Shown here one piece after another: positions 18,679 through 27,982 of a stretch of 64,000 bases of DNA. Each line of letters begins with the position of its first letter. Position 1 is the first letter of the stretch. The stretch is from Candidatus Nitrosopumilus sp. (GTDB lineage: Archaea > Thermoproteota > Nitrososphaeria > Nitrososphaerales > Nitrosopumilaceae). The notes below the pieces were generated by a model, which saw only the letters and a list, made by a program, of their open reading frames with translations, was not told where the DNA came from and searched no databases. The translations under genes were made by a program, and so were the position numbers. Location: NCBI GenBank assembly GCA_029864335.1, contig JAOTTS010000001.1, positions 42,338-106,337 of the forward strand. The letters are read 5' to 3'.

Positions 18679-18759
18679 CAATCAAAATTGAATAGGTCAT
18701 AAAAAATAAACCAACATAAATTAGAATCAAACTAACTTTAAAAAAATAATGGGTGGAAA

Positions 18760-20406
18760 TTGCGCGATAAAATTGGAATAATTATCAATCGATTGGTTTA
18801 CGGCTTTACTTTTGCCTTTTTGTATCAAATTGTTATTGGAATAGCTACATCTTTACTTTCATTACCTTTAACTGGGAACATTCAAGATCTTATTTCTGGA
18901 GTTGGACAAATAGACTCTCAGCAAGGTCCTTGGCTTGTGGCATGGTGGATTATTTCAACAATTATCATTACAGCTATGGCTTTAATGATAATTCGATACA
19001 AAAAATATCTATCCCCTTACAAGGGTGAAAAAAATATTGAAGTTCCTCCAAGAATCACTGCAGTTACAGCAATCATAATTGGTGCATTGATTTCATTTTT
19101 GTTTTTCTTACTTGATTCTGTAATTGGATTAGTTGCAAAAAAAGGAACTGCGACTGATGTAGAGGCAATCTATCAGGCTGCAGTTGTGGGTGATTTTACT
19201 CCCCTAGTAATCAGCATTATCTTTTCAATAGTTGCAGGATTCATAATTGTTGGAGTTGCAAGCAAGACATCAAAAGTTAAAGAAATAACAAAAGATTTCG
19301 GACTGCAAGATATTACAAAAATTACCAAGATTATAAACAAAACAAAGACTCAAAAAATTTCATTATCTGATACAATTGGCCAAAGCCCTGGAGCTCTAAT
19401 TCATGTTGGAGAACAAAGAGTAGAAAATGTTCGAATAGATATGATGGAATATGATAAAGAAACAATTAGTGAAAAAAATGATGTAAAAATTGAAGAATGT
19501 TTAGAATCTAAGTACAAGCCAAATGTTTCATGGATTAATGTAATTGGTATACATGATCCAAAAATCATTGAGGCATTTGGAAATAGTTTTGAAATTCACC
19601 CTCTCCATCAATCAAATGTTATGAATACTGAATTAAGACCTTCAATTGAAGTTTCTGATAATTATATTATGATTATGTTGAAGATGCCTCATTACATTAG
19701 TGAAACAGGGAAACTAGAATTGGAGCAAATTTCCATAATTCTGGCAAAAGATCATGTCGTAACATTTCAAGAAATTGAGGCTGATTTTTTTGATCAAATT
19801 AGAAAACGACTAAGAAATAAGACAGGCACAATTAGGAATCAAAAAAGTGATTATCTTGCTTATGCTATAATTGACGCAATAATTGATAGTTATTTTTTGG
19901 TTATAGAGAAAATAGGCGACATTACCGAGGACTTGGAAGAAGAATTGATGCAAAATCCTACTGCAGATACTATGCAGACAATTCAAACATTAAAGCGTAG
20001 AATGATATCTTTGAGAAAATCAATCTGGCCTGCTCGTGAAATTGTGGATTTTCTAGGACGTGATTCAACAATGTTAATCTCGGATAATACTCGAACTTAT
20101 TTGAGAGATGTTTACAATCACGTAATTCAGGTAATAGATACCATAGAGGGATTGCGTGATGTTATTGGAGGTATGCTTGATACCTATCTATCAAGTGTTA
20201 GCAATCGCATGAATGAGGTAATGAAGACACTTACTATTATTGCAGCTATTTTCATACCGATTACATTCATTGCTGGAATTTATGGAACTAATTTTGTATA
20301 TGTCCCAGAATTACAATGGGAGTATAGTTATTTTGCAATGTTAACTGCTATGAGTATTATTACTGGAATTATGTTGATATGGTTTAAACGAAAGAAATGG
20401 TTCTAA
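18760..20406 (+). CDS. CorA-like metal transporter with extra N-terminal membrane domain
   Basis: The C-terminal 320 residues follow the CorA pattern: an acidic cytoplasmic domain, a long stalk helix, and two C-terminal membrane helices. The loop reads YGTNF, where CorA proteins carry GMN, so the selectivity motif is altered (Met to Thr). The first about 170 residues hold four more hydrophobic helices, absent from standard CorA. Magnesium or another divalent cation is the likely substrate, but the variant filter makes this unsure. The start is TTG at 18760. Confidence 0.75.
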   Translation: MRDKIGIIINRLVYGFTFAFLYQIVIGIATSLLSLPLTGNIQDLISGVGQIDSQQGPWLVAWWIISTIIITAMALMIIRYKKYLSPYKGEKNIEVPPRITAVTAIIIGALISFLFFLLDSVIGLVAKKGTATDVEAIYQAAVVGDFTPLVISIIFSIVAGFIIVGVASKTSKVKEITKDFGLQDITKITKIINKTKTQKISLSDTIGQSPGALIHVGEQRVENVRIDMMEYDKETISEKNDVKIEECLESKYKPNVSWINVIGIHDPKIIEAFGNSFEIHPLHQSNVMNTELRPSIEVSDNYIMIMLKMPHYISETGKLELEQISIILAKDHVVTFQEIEADFFDQIRKRLRNKTGTIRNQKSDYLAYAIIDAIIDSYFLVIEKIGDITEDLEEELMQNPTADTMQTIQTLKRRMISLRKSIWPAREIVDFLGRDSTMLISDNTRTYLRDVYNHVIQVIDTIEGLRDVIGGMLDTYLSSVSNRMNEVMKTLTIIAAIFIPITFIAGIYGTNFVYVPELQWEYSYFAMLTAMSIITGIMLIWFKRKKWF

Positions 20407-20479
20407 GTTAATATATTTCTAAAGCCATTACTTAGTAATTTCTTGTATCTTTTTAGAATTCATTTGTGATTTTGAATTA

Positions 20480-21340
20480 TTGCTAAAAATCAAATGGAAC
20501 TATTTTAAACTAGACAAATTAAAGAAAGAATGCTACGTGGCCAATAAAATAATTCAACGAGTATATGAAATTTTAGAGGGTACCAATAATGACAAAATTA
20601 CAAAGAGTTTCCAAATTTTCATAATTACACTAATTTCAGTAAATGTCTTAGTTGTAATAGTTGAAACCGAAGAATCAGTTTTGGATGAATATGGTTATTT
20701 GTTTACTCCTTTTGAAATTTTTTCTGTCATTATTTTCACTGCTGAATATATTGGAAGGATAGTTATTTACAAATTAAATCCAAAATATAATAATTCCAAA
20801 TTTGGATTGGCTAGGTTACTTATTTCCCCTATGATGTTAGTTGATTTAGCTGCGATTTTGCCATTCTTTTTGCCTTTTGTTGTTACAGATACTAGATTCA
20901 TTAGAATAATCCGACTCTTGAGACTATTTCGATTATTCAAACTTTCAAGATATTCTGAACCAATGCAAACACTTGGAATAGTATTCAAATCAAAAGCAGG
21001 TGATTTGGCGGTAGCCTTTTTCATTCTCTTTATTGTGTTGATTTTTGCATCAAGTTTGATGTATCATGCAGAGCATGAAGCCCAACCTGATGTTTTTTCT
21101 AGTATTCCTGCATCTATGTGGTGGGGAATAGTTACACTTACAACAATAGGTTATGGGGATGTCTATCCTGTCACAGTTCCAGGAAAATTAATTGCGGCAG
21201 GTGTGGCAGTTATCGGAATTGCAGTATATGCTATTCCTACTGGTATTATGGCATCTGCCTTTACAGAAGAATTAAGAAATAAAAGAGAACAAAAAAGTAA
21301 TACCTGCCCACATTGTGGAAAGAATATTACACATACATAA
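20480..21340 (+). CDS. Voltage-gated potassium channel, six-helix type
   Basis: A 286-residue KvAP-like subunit. Residues about 45-165 hold S1-S4, with the charged S4 TRFIRIIRLLRLFRLFK. The pore helix and filter TTIGYGD lie near residue 220, followed by S6. The tail ends in CPHCGKNITHT, half of a zinc ribbon. It would gate K+ flux in response to membrane potential. TTG 20480 is the longest start; GTG 20537 (VANKIIQRVYEIL) is an equally plausible start. Confidence 0.88.
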   Translation: MLKIKWNYFKLDKLKKECYVANKIIQRVYEILEGTNNDKITKSFQIFIITLISVNVLVVIVETEESVLDEYGYLFTPFEIFSVIIFTAEYIGRIVIYKLNPKYNNSKFGLARLLISPMMLVDLAAILPFFLPFVVTDTRFIRIIRLLRLFRLFKLSRYSEPMQTLGIVFKSKAGDLAVAFFILFIVLIFASSLMYHAEHEAQPDVFSSIPASMWWGIVTLTTIGYGDVYPVTVPGKLIAAGVAVIGIAVYAIPTGIMASAFTEELRNKREQKSNTCPHCGKNITHT

Positions 21341-21389
21341 ACTGAAAATGAAATATCTAAAATTATGTTCTGGAAAGTTTATTGAAAAC

Positions 21390-22319
21390 TTAACGTTCTA
21401 TCTCTACAAAAATATATTCTTTTTTTGACAGTGGTAGTATTGCCATTATTTGGTGCTCAATTTCATCTGTGATAATTTCAATCTTATCTGTATCTAATCC
21501 GTCAATTAGATTGACCTCAATTCCAACAATCACTGTTGTTGGACTAAGATGCATAGTTTTCACGGTGATTATTTTGTGAACTTCAGGTATGGCATTCACT
21601 AAAGTTAGGATTTGTTTTTTTTGTTCTTCTGAAATTGACTCGCCTAACAACAATCCCCGATTTTCTTTTGCCAGGAAAAATGCAAAAGACATCAATAAAA
21701 CTCCGATTATGATGGAGCTAATTGCATCATATTGTGTATTTCCTGTAATGTCTGTAAGAAAAATTCCGACTCCTGCAACACCGATTCCTAACAACGCAGC
21801 TGTATCTTCTACTATGACTGTTAGAATAGATGTATCTTTACTGTCTTTGAATTCTTTATACAAATTTGAAAAATTAGCTTTATCCCCACGTGCAATTATT
21901 GGTTTTTTAAAATGATTAATTGCGATTCTTAATGCATTCCCCTCAAATCCAAAGGCTATTGCCAATACTATGTAATTGATCATAGGGTTTTCAAATTGGT
22001 GTTCTTCACCTAGTAAAGATGAAAATCCCTGTTCCAATGACAAAATTCCTGAAATTCCAAAGATCATAGTTGCTACAATAAATGACCAAAAGAATTGTGA
22101 TTTTCCATAACCAAATTGATGTAAATCTGTTTCAGGTTTTTTGCTTAATCTTATTCCCAGTAATAGGAGAATTTGGTTTACCGTGTCTGATGCAGAGTGA
22201 TAAGATTCTGCCCACATTGAGGCACTGCCAGTCATTGCAGCAGCAATAAATTTTGTTACTGCAATCCCTAAATTTCCAAATAATGCAGCATATACTGCTT
22301 TTGTTGATCCTCCTGCCAA
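21390..22319 (-). CDS. Cation diffusion facilitator (CDF) transporter
   Basis: A 309-residue CDF-family protein that would export divalent metals such as Zn, Co or Mn against protons. Transmembrane helix 2 has ESYHSASDTVNQ, whose His/Asp residues form the metal site. A second HxxxD-like site (VIVEDTAALLGIG) is in helix 5, and the C-terminal cytoplasmic alpha/beta domain is present. The metal is not decided by sequence. The start lies 2 bases after the upstream membrane-protein gene at 22322, so they form an operon. Confidence 0.82.
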   Translation of the reverse strand: MAGGSTKAVYAALFGNLGIAVTKFIAAAMTGSASMWAESYHSASDTVNQILLLLGIRLSKKPETDLHQFGYGKSQFFWSFIVATMIFGISGILSLEQGFSSLLGEEHQFENPMINYIVLAIAFGFEGNALRIAINHFKKPIIARGDKANFSNLYKEFKDSKDTSILTVIVEDTAALLGIGVAGVGIFLTDITGNTQYDAISSIIIGVLLMSFAFFLAKENRGLLLGESISEEQKKQILTLVNAIPEVHKIITVKTMHLSPTTVIVGIEVNLIDGLDTDKIEIITDEIEHQIMAILPLSKKEYIFVEIER

Positions 22320-22321
22320 AA

Positions 22322-23200
22322 CTATTCCTTGTTTCCATTCTTGGTTGAATTATTTTCTTTCTCTATTTTCTTCTCTAGTTCATTATGTTTATTCTCAATT
22401 TTTTCTACATGGACTTTAATTTTTTCATTAATCTGCTCTTCGATTTTTTCTTCCAGTTTTTCCTCAACTGTTGGTAGAATTTTTCTTTTCACCAAAAATA
22501 AAATTCGTAAAATCGCTTCAACTATTATTGCATATATTACAAATCCTACAATATTTCCCAAAAATGGAATAAAACCATAAGCCCTATCAATAATGTCGCT
22601 GGGTGTAAAGAAAATATTACTAGTAAGAAAGATACCTAATAATGCAAATGGGATTAATTTTGCAAAATCTTTTGCAAGATCTTCCTTGTAATAAGCTGAA
22701 ATTCTTACTGTGACTACAAGCGATATTACAATTAAAAAAACATGCTCTTTAGGAATGTCTGGTGCCATAAAGAATAAAAATGTAGAATAAACAACAAACC
22801 AAATTAAAACAACTAGTGGAAAAACTATGACATATTTGAAAATATAAGCAATAACGGATGTAATTTTTTTTCCATCTGTTTGATATTTTTTAAGACCTAA
22901 CGGAATCATTTCTCGTCTTGCAATAAATCTGTAGAAATTCCAAATGAATATTCCATAAATGACCATTCCAATAGAGTATGCAATCAATTCAGTAAATGAT
23001 ACTTCAATCCCAAACTGACTGGTAATATTTTCAATATTTGTAAATGGAGCAATTAGATTGTCGTCAATTGAAACACCTCCAATAGTTACAAAAACATTTG
23101 GCAAATCAATTAGATTCTCACTAGATATACCATGAGCTATTGGAATAAATGGAATAAAAAACAACATGAGTATCCAATACTGTGCTCTCAAAATGCTCAT
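22322..23200 (-). CDS. Polytopic membrane protein with C-terminal coiled coil
   Basis: A 292-residue protein with an N-terminal hydrophobic segment, about five further helices, and a tail from about residue 235 made almost entirely of Glu and Lys (EEKLEEKIEEQINEKIKVH), predicted to be a coiled coil. No family recognised. It is joined to the CDF transporter, so a partner or regulator in metal handling is possible but unproven. Confidence 0.65.
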   Translation of the reverse strand: MSILRAQYWILMLFFIPFIPIAHGISSENLIDLPNVFVTIGGVSIDDNLIAPFTNIENITSQFGIEVSFTELIAYSIGMVIYGIFIWNFYRFIARREMIPLGLKKYQTDGKKITSVIAYIFKYVIVFPLVVLIWFVVYSTFLFFMAPDIPKEHVFLIVISLVVTVRISAYYKEDLAKDFAKLIPFALLGIFLTSNIFFTPSDIIDRAYGFIPFLGNIVGFVIYAIIVEAILRILFLVKRKILPTVEEKLEEKIEEQINEKIKVHVEKIENKHNELEKKIEKENNSTKNGNKE

Positions 23201-23361
23201 TCTAATTTACTCATCAATCTCTAAATACTTTGTTTATTTGAATTTCAAAAGTATCTCAAGAATTTGATATTGGCACTAGATTAAATTGAGACTAATTGAT
23301 TTGATTTTGCACAAAGTCATACTCTACACACTTATTATACTCTTCAAGGAAAATAACACTA

Positions 23362-24387
23362 ATGAGTAAAACAATACTTTTAGCAATTTTCACAGTTACT
23401 GTATTACTTACAGGTACAATGGCCACCCCTTTAGGATTAATTGAATCAGCTGACGCTCTAAAAAGTAAAGGCAATTCAGCAAACAAAATTAATTCTAAAA
23501 ATGTATGTGGTGATAGACTCTGCTCTGAACAACCCTCAGAAGTAAAATCTGAGGCAAAAAAGAAAGAACAGATAAAAACTGAAAAGAAAGCAGAATCTGC
23601 TGAAAAAGCTAAACAAGTACCAAAGAAAGACACAAAATCTGAAACAATGGAAAAAGCTAAAGAGACATCAGCACTAAAAGTCCCAAAGACTGTTACTGGA
23701 GTTATGACATCAGTTCAAGACCCCGGACTAGGACATGAAGGACATCAACTTGCAGTAATTCTTCCACCAAATGAGAATATTTATCGTGGATACATCACAT
23801 ACTCTGCATCTGAAAATGTTCAGCTTGTAGCATTACATGGTCCACTCAAAGATGGAATGGTAAAGGGACAGCCCACTTGGAGTATGGATGGTAAAACTAA
23901 ATTTGGTCTAACATTTGTAGATAGGGAAACATCTTCAGGTGTTTGGCAGTTTTCAGGAAATGCAATTGCAGTTCATACTAAAAACACAGAACCATTCAAT
24001 GTAAGCTACTCTGTAACATATACTGAGCATTCTGCAGCAAGTGATAAGGTGATTAGAGGAACACTAACATCAAAACAAGATCCCGGCATTGGACATGAAA
24101 CGCACCAACTTGCAGTAATCATAGGCCCAAGTGAGAAAACACGTTCTGGTCATCTGACATGGGATGCATCAGAACCAGTTCAAATTGTAACCTTGCTTGG
24201 ACCAATGTCTAAAGGTGAACTCAGAGGACTTCCTTATTGGACTGCAGATGGTGAAACCTACTATGCACTAATACTAGTACCATCAAAAGCAGCTGGCTCT
24301 ACAATGTTCTCAGGAAATGCTTTGGCACTTCATACAATGAAATCAGAACCATTCACTGTAAGCTACTCTTTAGTACTTACAAAATAA
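23362..24387 (+). CDS. Secreted protein with two repeated beta domains
   Basis: A 341-residue exported protein. The signal peptide (1-33) is followed by a Lys/Ser linker with CGDRLC and a long Lys/Glu-rich stretch (residues about 60-112). Two homologous domains of about 110 residues come next. Each starts TSxQDPGxGHExHQLAV and ends SGNAxAxHTxxxEPFxVSYS, so it is an internal duplication. Conserved His in each (GHExHQ) could bind metal. A cell-surface role is inferred; no known family recognised. Confidence 0.7.
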   Translation: MSKTILLAIFTVTVLLTGTMATPLGLIESADALKSKGNSANKINSKNVCGDRLCSEQPSEVKSEAKKKEQIKTEKKAESAEKAKQVPKKDTKSETMEKAKETSALKVPKTVTGVMTSVQDPGLGHEGHQLAVILPPNENIYRGYITYSASENVQLVALHGPLKDGMVKGQPTWSMDGKTKFGLTFVDRETSSGVWQFSGNAIAVHTKNTEPFNVSYSVTYTEHSAASDKVIRGTLTSKQDPGIGHETHQLAVIIGPSEKTRSGHLTWDASEPVQIVTLLGPMSKGELRGLPYWTADGETYYALILVPSKAAGSTMFSGNALALHTMKSEPFTVSYSLVLTK

Positions 24388-24466
24388 TTTCTTTTTTATT
24401 TTTTTGAAACCAAAAGTAGGAATAATTTCTAACCAATCCTAAAAAATTATTATCTAATCTGATAAA

Positions 24467-24668
24467 CTAATTTTGAATTTTTGGCATGAATAAAAATTTG
24501 TAGGTAGGTAACTCACCATCATCAATTCTAAAACAAAATCCATCATGAGGACGCTCAATGGTCCTAGTTGCACATTTCTGCAGATAAACACAACTGGTGC
24601 TTTACATTTTCCACATGATGAGCAATAAGTAAATATCCACCAAGCTTTCTACATGATTCATCAGGCAC
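24467..24668 (-). pseudogene. Zinc-ribbon gene with two frameshifts
   Basis: Three successive minus-strand frames join into one Cys-rich protein of about 67 residues if one base is added at two places: VPDESCRKL, then WWIFTYCSSCGKCKAPVVFI, then RKCATRTIERPHDGFCF and on to MPKIQN. The restored protein would hold CSSC and CRKC pairs. Each repair lengthens a run (T2 to T3, A3 to A4). The first start is GTG 24668 and the last stop is at 24467. Confidence 0.5.
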
Positions 24669-24713
24669 AAAAATCACTCTTTAAGTTCAAGAATAACTGT
24701 ATCTTTTTTCTTG

Positions 24714-24824
24714 TCATGATTTTCGAAATTGACGCAATAAGTCATGCTGATACGAACAATACTTTCCAGAGTTTTCGTCAATAATGCTTCCGCACGTAGG
24801 ACGCCGATTACTATGCATCAGCAT
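24714..24824 (-). CDS. Zinc-ribbon remnant or micro-protein
   Basis: A 36-residue frame from ATG 24824 with RRPTCGSIIDENSGKYCSYQ, resembling a one-knuckle zinc ribbon in which the first Cys of CPTC is Arg. It lies just upstream of the frameshifted zinc-ribbon gene in the same direction. The lost Cys suggests decay. Confidence 0.35.
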   Translation of the reverse strand: MLMHSNRRPTCGSIIDENSGKYCSYQHDLLRQFRKS

Positions 24825-25015
24825 ATCTCTCAAAATTTGAATAGTGATTTAATGCACATTCTACGTACAATAGTCACTAGATATGTTGTCGTACAGTTGA
24901 TGACATCTTTTACAACGTTTTTGGAATATTGGGTATTAAACGTAAAACGTAAATCCAATTATTTATAACATGATTGAGTTGATTTCATATTAGACGAAAT
25001 CAATTGTATATTGTT

Positions 25016-25024
25016 TTTTAAATA
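25016..25024 (+). promoter_or_regulatory. TATA box for the gene at 25046
   Basis: TTTTAAATA is centred 26 bases upstream of TTG 25046, the spacing expected for a leaderless archaeal mRNA. It supports that start. Confidence 0.4.
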
Positions 25025-25045
25025 ATATTGTAACATAGTATTCAA

Positions 25046-25201
25046 TTGCTAAACTACCACGAATCAACATCTGATAAAAAATCATATGATTCATTTATCC
25101 ATTGTAATTACTGTGGTGACAAATTAGAAAATAATTTAGATTATTGTTCTGACTTATGTAAAGAAAAAGATTCAGTTTGGCAAAACGAAGATAAGGTGTG
25201 A
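25046..25201 (+). CDS. Small zinc-finger protein
   Basis: A 51-residue frame from TTG 25046 with CNYCGDKLENNLDYCSDLC, two Cys pairs of treble-clef type, followed by a charged tail. A TATA box precedes it at leaderless distance. The next small gene starts 6 bases after its stop, so the two may be one unit. Function unknown. Confidence 0.55.
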   Translation: MLNYHESTSDKKSYDSFIHCNYCGDKLENNLDYCSDLCKEKDSVWQNEDKV

Positions 25202-25206
25202 GTTTT

Positions 25207-25350
25207 ATGGAATTTTCAGAATATAATTCTAATGAGGACGGAGTTGTTCAGCGTTTTGAAAAACTATACCCTGAATATGACTATTCATTAAAATCATCTT
25301 TTAAAGAAAAGGATCAAAGAAAAAAGAAAAAGATGAAAACAATGTATTAA
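25207..25350 (+). CDS. Small charged hypothetical protein
   Basis: A 47-residue frame from ATG 25207: an acidic, aromatic first half (FEKLYPEYDYSL) and a Lys-rich end (RKKKKMKTMY). It directly follows the zinc-finger gene. No domain recognised. Confidence 0.45.
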   Translation: MEFSEYNSNEDGVVQRFEKLYPEYDYSLKSSFKEKDQRKKKKMKTMY

Positions 25351-25552
25351 AATTAAAATGAATCAAAAATTCTCAGGCAGCTATCTTATTCATCAGGTTA
25401 AAATATCCTAGATGTCAATTCGTGATGGTACAAACTGAGGTAAATAATGCGATGAAAAAATCCTTTTCAATTTTTAGGGAAAAAGTATTTATCTGAAGAT
25501 GCTTTTTTATATGAAGTTGTTAGACCGACACAAATGATATAGGAATAGTTCA

Positions 25553-26203
25553 ATGTCAATTCAATCTCGACACAGTCATGTAAATATACGCACCATGAAA
25601 AAAGAAGATATCCCAAAAATTGTGGAATTACAAAAAATTGCTTTTCCTGCAATGGCTGCAGAAGGGATATACTGGAGACCGCATCAACTAGAATCACATC
25701 TTCAAGTTTTTCCTGAAGGTCAATTTGTTGCAGAATATCATGGAAAAATTGTTGGCTCTTGCAGCAGTTTGATTATCAAATTAAAATCTGAGTATGAAGA
25801 ACATACTTGGAAAGATGCCTGTGGTGATAGTTTTTTTAAAAATCATGACCCCAGAGGTGATACCTTGTATGGGGCAGATATTTCGTCACATCCAGATCAT
25901 AGAAGATTAGGGATTGCTACAAAACTATATGATGCAAGAAAAGCATTGGCAATAAAACTGAATTTATGTAGAATAATTGCTGGAGCAAGATTAATCAATT
26001 ATTGTGAAAATGCAAAAGAATTATCTCCCTTAGAATATGTTGTCAAAGTAAAACGTCATGAAATTAAAGAGCCTGTATTGTCTTTTCAAATCAGAAATGG
26101 CTTCAAATTTATCAAAATACTGCCAAATTATATGAAGGATCCAAGATCTCTCAACTATGCAACTTTTATTGAATGGAAAAATCCACATTTTGAAGAAAAA
26201 TAA
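25553..26203 (+). CDS. GNAT-family N-acetyltransferase
   Basis: A 216-residue protein with the GNAT fold: an N-terminal VNIRTMKKEDIPKIVELQ strand-helix, and the acetyl-CoA loop in ISSHPDHRRLGIATKLYDA (R/Q-x-x-G-x-A type). It would acetylate an amine or protein N-terminus; the substrate is unknown. The stop overlaps the start of the following amidohydrolase by one base (TAATG), so the two act together or are co-regulated. Confidence 0.82.
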   Translation: MSIQSRHSHVNIRTMKKEDIPKIVELQKIAFPAMAAEGIYWRPHQLESHLQVFPEGQFVAEYHGKIVGSCSSLIIKLKSEYEEHTWKDACGDSFFKNHDPRGDTLYGADISSHPDHRRLGIATKLYDARKALAIKLNLCRIIAGARLINYCENAKELSPLEYVVKVKRHEIKEPVLSFQIRNGFKFIKILPNYMKDPRSLNYATFIEWKNPHFEEK

Positions 26204-27003
26204 TGATAATTGATTGTCATGTTCACGTAAACCAATACGAACTAACACAACATATTCCGCTTTTAGAAGACAGATTGGAAATGCTCCAAACTGAAATGAC
26301 TAGCAATAATGTTGATTATGCAATAATTTTATCTTCATACAAGATTAATGCTGAAAGACCATCAACAGAACAAATCATTGAGGCAATTAAAAAATATGAT
26401 AATCTTGGCGTTGCAGCTGGATTTACAATTGATTATCACACTGATGATGATCTGAGAAATTACAAGCAATTGATTAAGGATGGGAAAATTAAAGCCCTGA
26501 AAATTTACTCCGGGTATGAGCACTATTACCCTTATGATGAAAGATATCAAAAGGTCTATGACACTTGTATTGAATTTGGCATTCCAGTAATGTTTCATAC
26601 GGGAGACACATATTCTGAAAAAGGAAAGCTGAGATATTCAAGACCTCTAAATTTAGATGATGTAGCAGTTGATAATCCTGAATTAAAGATAGTAATGTGT
26701 CATCTGGGAAATCCTTGGATACAGGATGCACAAGAAGTAATCTATAAAAATAAAAATGTCTATGCTGATGTGTCTGGATTAGTTGTTGGATCCTTTGATC
26801 ACTTTTTTGAAAAAATGATGAAAGATAAAGTTGCAGAATTGATAAACTATGCAGGTGAACCTAGATATCTCTTGTATGGTACAGATTGGCCGATTAGTAC
26901 TATGGATTCATATCTTAATTTTGTAGCAAAACTAAACATCAAAAAAGAATTTAGAGATAATTTAATGTACAAAAACGCAAAAGCATTATTCAAAATTTCA
27001 TAA
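26203..27003 (+). CDS. Amidohydrolase-superfamily metal hydrolase
   Basis: A 266-residue TIM-barrel protein of the amidohydrolase-2 type. It has the DCHVHVN metal motif at residues 4-10, a mid-sequence FHTGD, a CHLGNPW strand, and YGTDWP near the end carrying the catalytic Asp. The group includes decarboxylases and lactonases as well as hydrolases, so the reaction is open. It is coupled to the upstream acetyltransferase by a one-base overlap. Confidence 0.82.
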   Translation: MIIDCHVHVNQYELTQHIPLLEDRLEMLQTEMTSNNVDYAIILSSYKINAERPSTEQIIEAIKKYDNLGVAAGFTIDYHTDDDLRNYKQLIKDGKIKALKIYSGYEHYYPYDERYQKVYDTCIEFGIPVMFHTGDTYSEKGKLRYSRPLNLDDVAVDNPELKIVMCHLGNPWIQDAQEVIYKNKNVYADVSGLVVGSFDHFFEKMMKDKVAELINYAGEPRYLLYGTDWPISTMDSYLNFVAKLNIKKEFRDNLMYKNAKALFKIS

Positions 27004-27090
27004 TTGAAAAATTAATTGATTTCATGTAGATTTTAGTCAATTAGAGATTTATTTAATAGAAAGTTACGCCAAAATTAAACTAGATAAAAA

Positions 27091-27255
27091 ATGAGATGTC
27101 CAAACTGTGGAAATCAAGCAAGCTGGCGAGATCCTGATTGTAACAAATGTGATAATCCATTACATCAAAAAAACTGTAAAGAAAAATCTGCGGATTGTAA
27201 ATGTCATGCAATCAATGAGCATGCCTGGTCACAGAAAAAAGCCGTTAATGTCTAA
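27091..27255 (+). CDS. Small Cys-rich zinc-binding protein
   Basis: A 54-residue frame from ATG 27091 with CPNCGN, CNKC, then NCKE and CKCHAINEHAW: eight cysteines plus histidines, enough for two zinc sites. Function unknown. Not part of an obvious operon. Confidence 0.6.
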   Translation: MRCPNCGNQASWRDPDCNKCDNPLHQKNCKEKSADCKCHAINEHAWSQKKAVNV

Positions 27256-27404
27256 TTTTTTTAATTAGAACAACAGATATCAAAATTATTTTCAATCATC
27301 TATTATTTTTATAAATAATTCTAATGAAAAATGGAAAAAAGATTCCATGTTAAAGTCCTTTTCTAGTTTTTTGTTAATCACTCTAGAAAGGGATTGATAT
27401 GCAA

Positions 27405-27664
27405 TTATCGCTTTCTTCCTTTAGGTTTTGTAGTTTTTTTCATTGAAGCGGTTCTACGTTTTACAGCAGTTTTTCTCTTTGGAGTGCTACGTTTTGAAAC
27501 ACTGCGCTTTTTGCTGCAGTTGTATCTCTTTTCTTGGTTGCTACAATTCGCTTTCTTTTGGAACCCTTTTTAGCTGCGTCTTTTGTTTTTAGCTTTGCGT
27601 TTCTTTTTCTAGTTCTTGCTTCTTTAACTGCAGCTGCACTTCTTTGTGCTTTAGTTTGTACCAT
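27405..27664 (-). pseudogene. Lys/Arg-rich basic protein, one-base frameshift
   Basis: The first 50 or so residues from ATG 27664 are very basic (KAQRSAAAVKEARTRKRNAK). The frame then turns into unlike sequence and stops at 27461. Adding one A to an A5 run near 27510 restores a continuous basic tail (KRSVSKRSTPKRKTAVKRR, ending KPKGRKR) to the stop at 27405, for 86 residues. The type resembles histone-tail-like or other nucleic-acid-binding proteins. One base is missing in the sequence, or the gene is freshly broken. Confidence 0.6.
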
Positions 27665-27982
27665 TCTAAATTTTGAGACATTTATTGTTTCTTATAGTAG
27701 AACGGTAAAATTTTTTGGCAAAATACTTACTTTTATCATTTTCTCTATCAATCAAGATCAGTATTTGTATTAGCTTGAATTGAAATGATTATTGAAAAGG
27801 ATACTCGTCTATGATAGAAATACTGATGATAGAAATACTCCATTCAATATTTTTCTTGTGATCTCTAAATATAATGGATACAAGTCGATTAAAATCTTAA
27901 CCCAAGTAATTAGGAAAGTGATAAACTTGGAATCAATACCAAATTGTTTTTCATATACTTTATCAAAGGAAGAAATATCAAA
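27665..27982. other. Intergenic region with a short tandem repeat
   Basis: No convincing gene. TGATAGAAATAC occurs at 27812-27823 and again at 27827-27838, a 15-base tandem unit in about two copies. A rightward frame through this repeat does not look protein-like. The promoter of the gamma-glutamyltransferase must be here. Confidence 0.4.

Noticed and set aside
24744-24968. Plus-strand 74-codon frame
   Set aside because: Overlaps a minus-strand zinc-ribbon-like frame and has no recognisable features.
27812-27838. CRISPR-like repeat
   Set aside because: Only two 12-base units with a 3-base spacer; no array.
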